Assembly: GCA_024223125.1 (NCBI GenBank)
Contig: JAAEOP010000248.1
Coordinates: 1 to 58,486 of the forward strand
Source: Chloroflexota bacterium
GTDB lineage: Bacteria > Chloroflexota > Anaerolineae > Promineifilales > Promineifilaceae
DNA length: 58,486 bases
Reading direction: 5' to 3'
In this document: piece after piece, positions 58,284-58,486 of the stretch
How positions within the stretch are numbered: the stretch's first letter is position 1
Layout: every line of letters starts with the position of its first letter
Notes under the pieces: generated by a model
The model's database searches: none
The model's input: the letters and a program-made list of their open reading frames with translations, nothing else
What the model was told of the DNA's origin: nothing
Translations under genes and position numbers: made by a program

Positions 58284-58486
58284 CTGCCCAATAGGATGCG
58301 CAAGGAACGAAAAATGGAATTTGCAAATGTGGTTTACAAACGGTGAATGGTTCGTAATTTTACAGATGCGGCGGTAGACACGGCCGTCATCAATGAAGTG
58401 ATACCAGTGGGGGTTATCCCTATCGGCCATCCGGCCCCGGATAAACGGCCGCCATCCCTTAAACGAGGCCACAAGCCGCTGACGAC
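58284..58486 (-). CDS. possible 3' end of a minus-strand gene entering the window
   Basis: From the right edge the minus strand is open: RQRLVASFKGWRPFIRGRMA, then DRDNPHWYHFIDDGRVYRRI, which reads like real protein. The frame runs on past 58284 into the 3' end of the GT-C gene (stop 58191), which is unlikely to be original; a GGTTCGTAA/TGAATGG sequence near 58342 may have broken it. Family not recognised. Confidence 0.3.

Overview
The window reads as a chromosomal stretch of an uncultured Chloroflexota bacterium (Anaerolineae, Ardenticatenia or Caldilineae-like). This is inferred from gene content: a clade II, Sec-type nosZ cluster, a Lut-type lactate locus, Uma2 and DUF5684 genes, GT-C membrane transferases, FtsK, a BirA without a DNA-binding domain, and moderate GC. 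No rRNA, tRNA, CRISPR array or prophage was seen. A palindromic octamer, ACGGCCGT, occurs more than 60 times.

Layout. 1-5 kb: the 3' end of an epimerase gene, panB-panC, a lone Flp-type pilin, a zinc-ribbon membrane protein and two DUF5684 paralogues. 4.5-6.4 kb: acetyl-CoA synthetase. 6.5-13.6 kb: a lactate or glycolate oxidation locus (lutA, lutB, lutC, a GlcD-like FAD enzyme, NUDIX), in which lutA is separated from lutBC by a serine hydrolase, a DUF4160/DUF2442 pair and a 111-bp MITE-like element. 13.7-22.9 kb: Uma2, FtsK, an S1-domain protein, BirA, an SPFH protein, and a small antitoxin-like gene coupled to a sensor kinase. 22.9-27.4 kb: an IS630-type remnant, a GT39-like transferase, a glycosidase-like protein, and a 0.56-kb non-coding zone with tandem repeats. 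27.4-31.7 kb: a membrane Fe-S oxidoreductase, a lipoprotein and an unusual HhH/coiled-coil protein.

31.7-42.2 kb holds the most notable cluster: nine minus-strand genes behind one near-consensus promoter. They encode UbiX, IclR, UbiD, a HAD phosphatase, a PpsB-like ATP-grasp protein, two PpsA-like phosphohistidine proteins, an alcohol dehydrogenase and a NUDIX protein. The split of a PEP-synthase-like enzyme into about 40-kDa and 70-kDa parts beside UbiD/UbiX matches phenylphosphate synthase plus phenylphosphate carboxylase of anaerobic phenol degradation, here with a duplicated PpsA and a candidate IclR operator over the promoter.

42.4-53.3 kb: an M20 peptidase, DUF427 and DUF1858 proteins, then a compact nitrous oxide reduction cluster (Crp/Fnr regulator, lipoprotein NosZ, NosB-like, NosD, NosF, NosY, NosL with a His-rich tail, cytochrome c lipoprotein). 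53.3-58.5 kb: a small operon behind three phased palindromic operators, then an ArsR-type regulator, a GT-C membrane protein and an edge fragment.

Repeats are a theme. Degenerate arrays of seven-base words, often arranged as inverted arms, lie in at least fifteen places, mostly operon spacers, and several abut start codons that lack a Shine-Dalgarno sequence. A 95-bp nested palindrome occurs three times, and several shorter repeat families occur twice.
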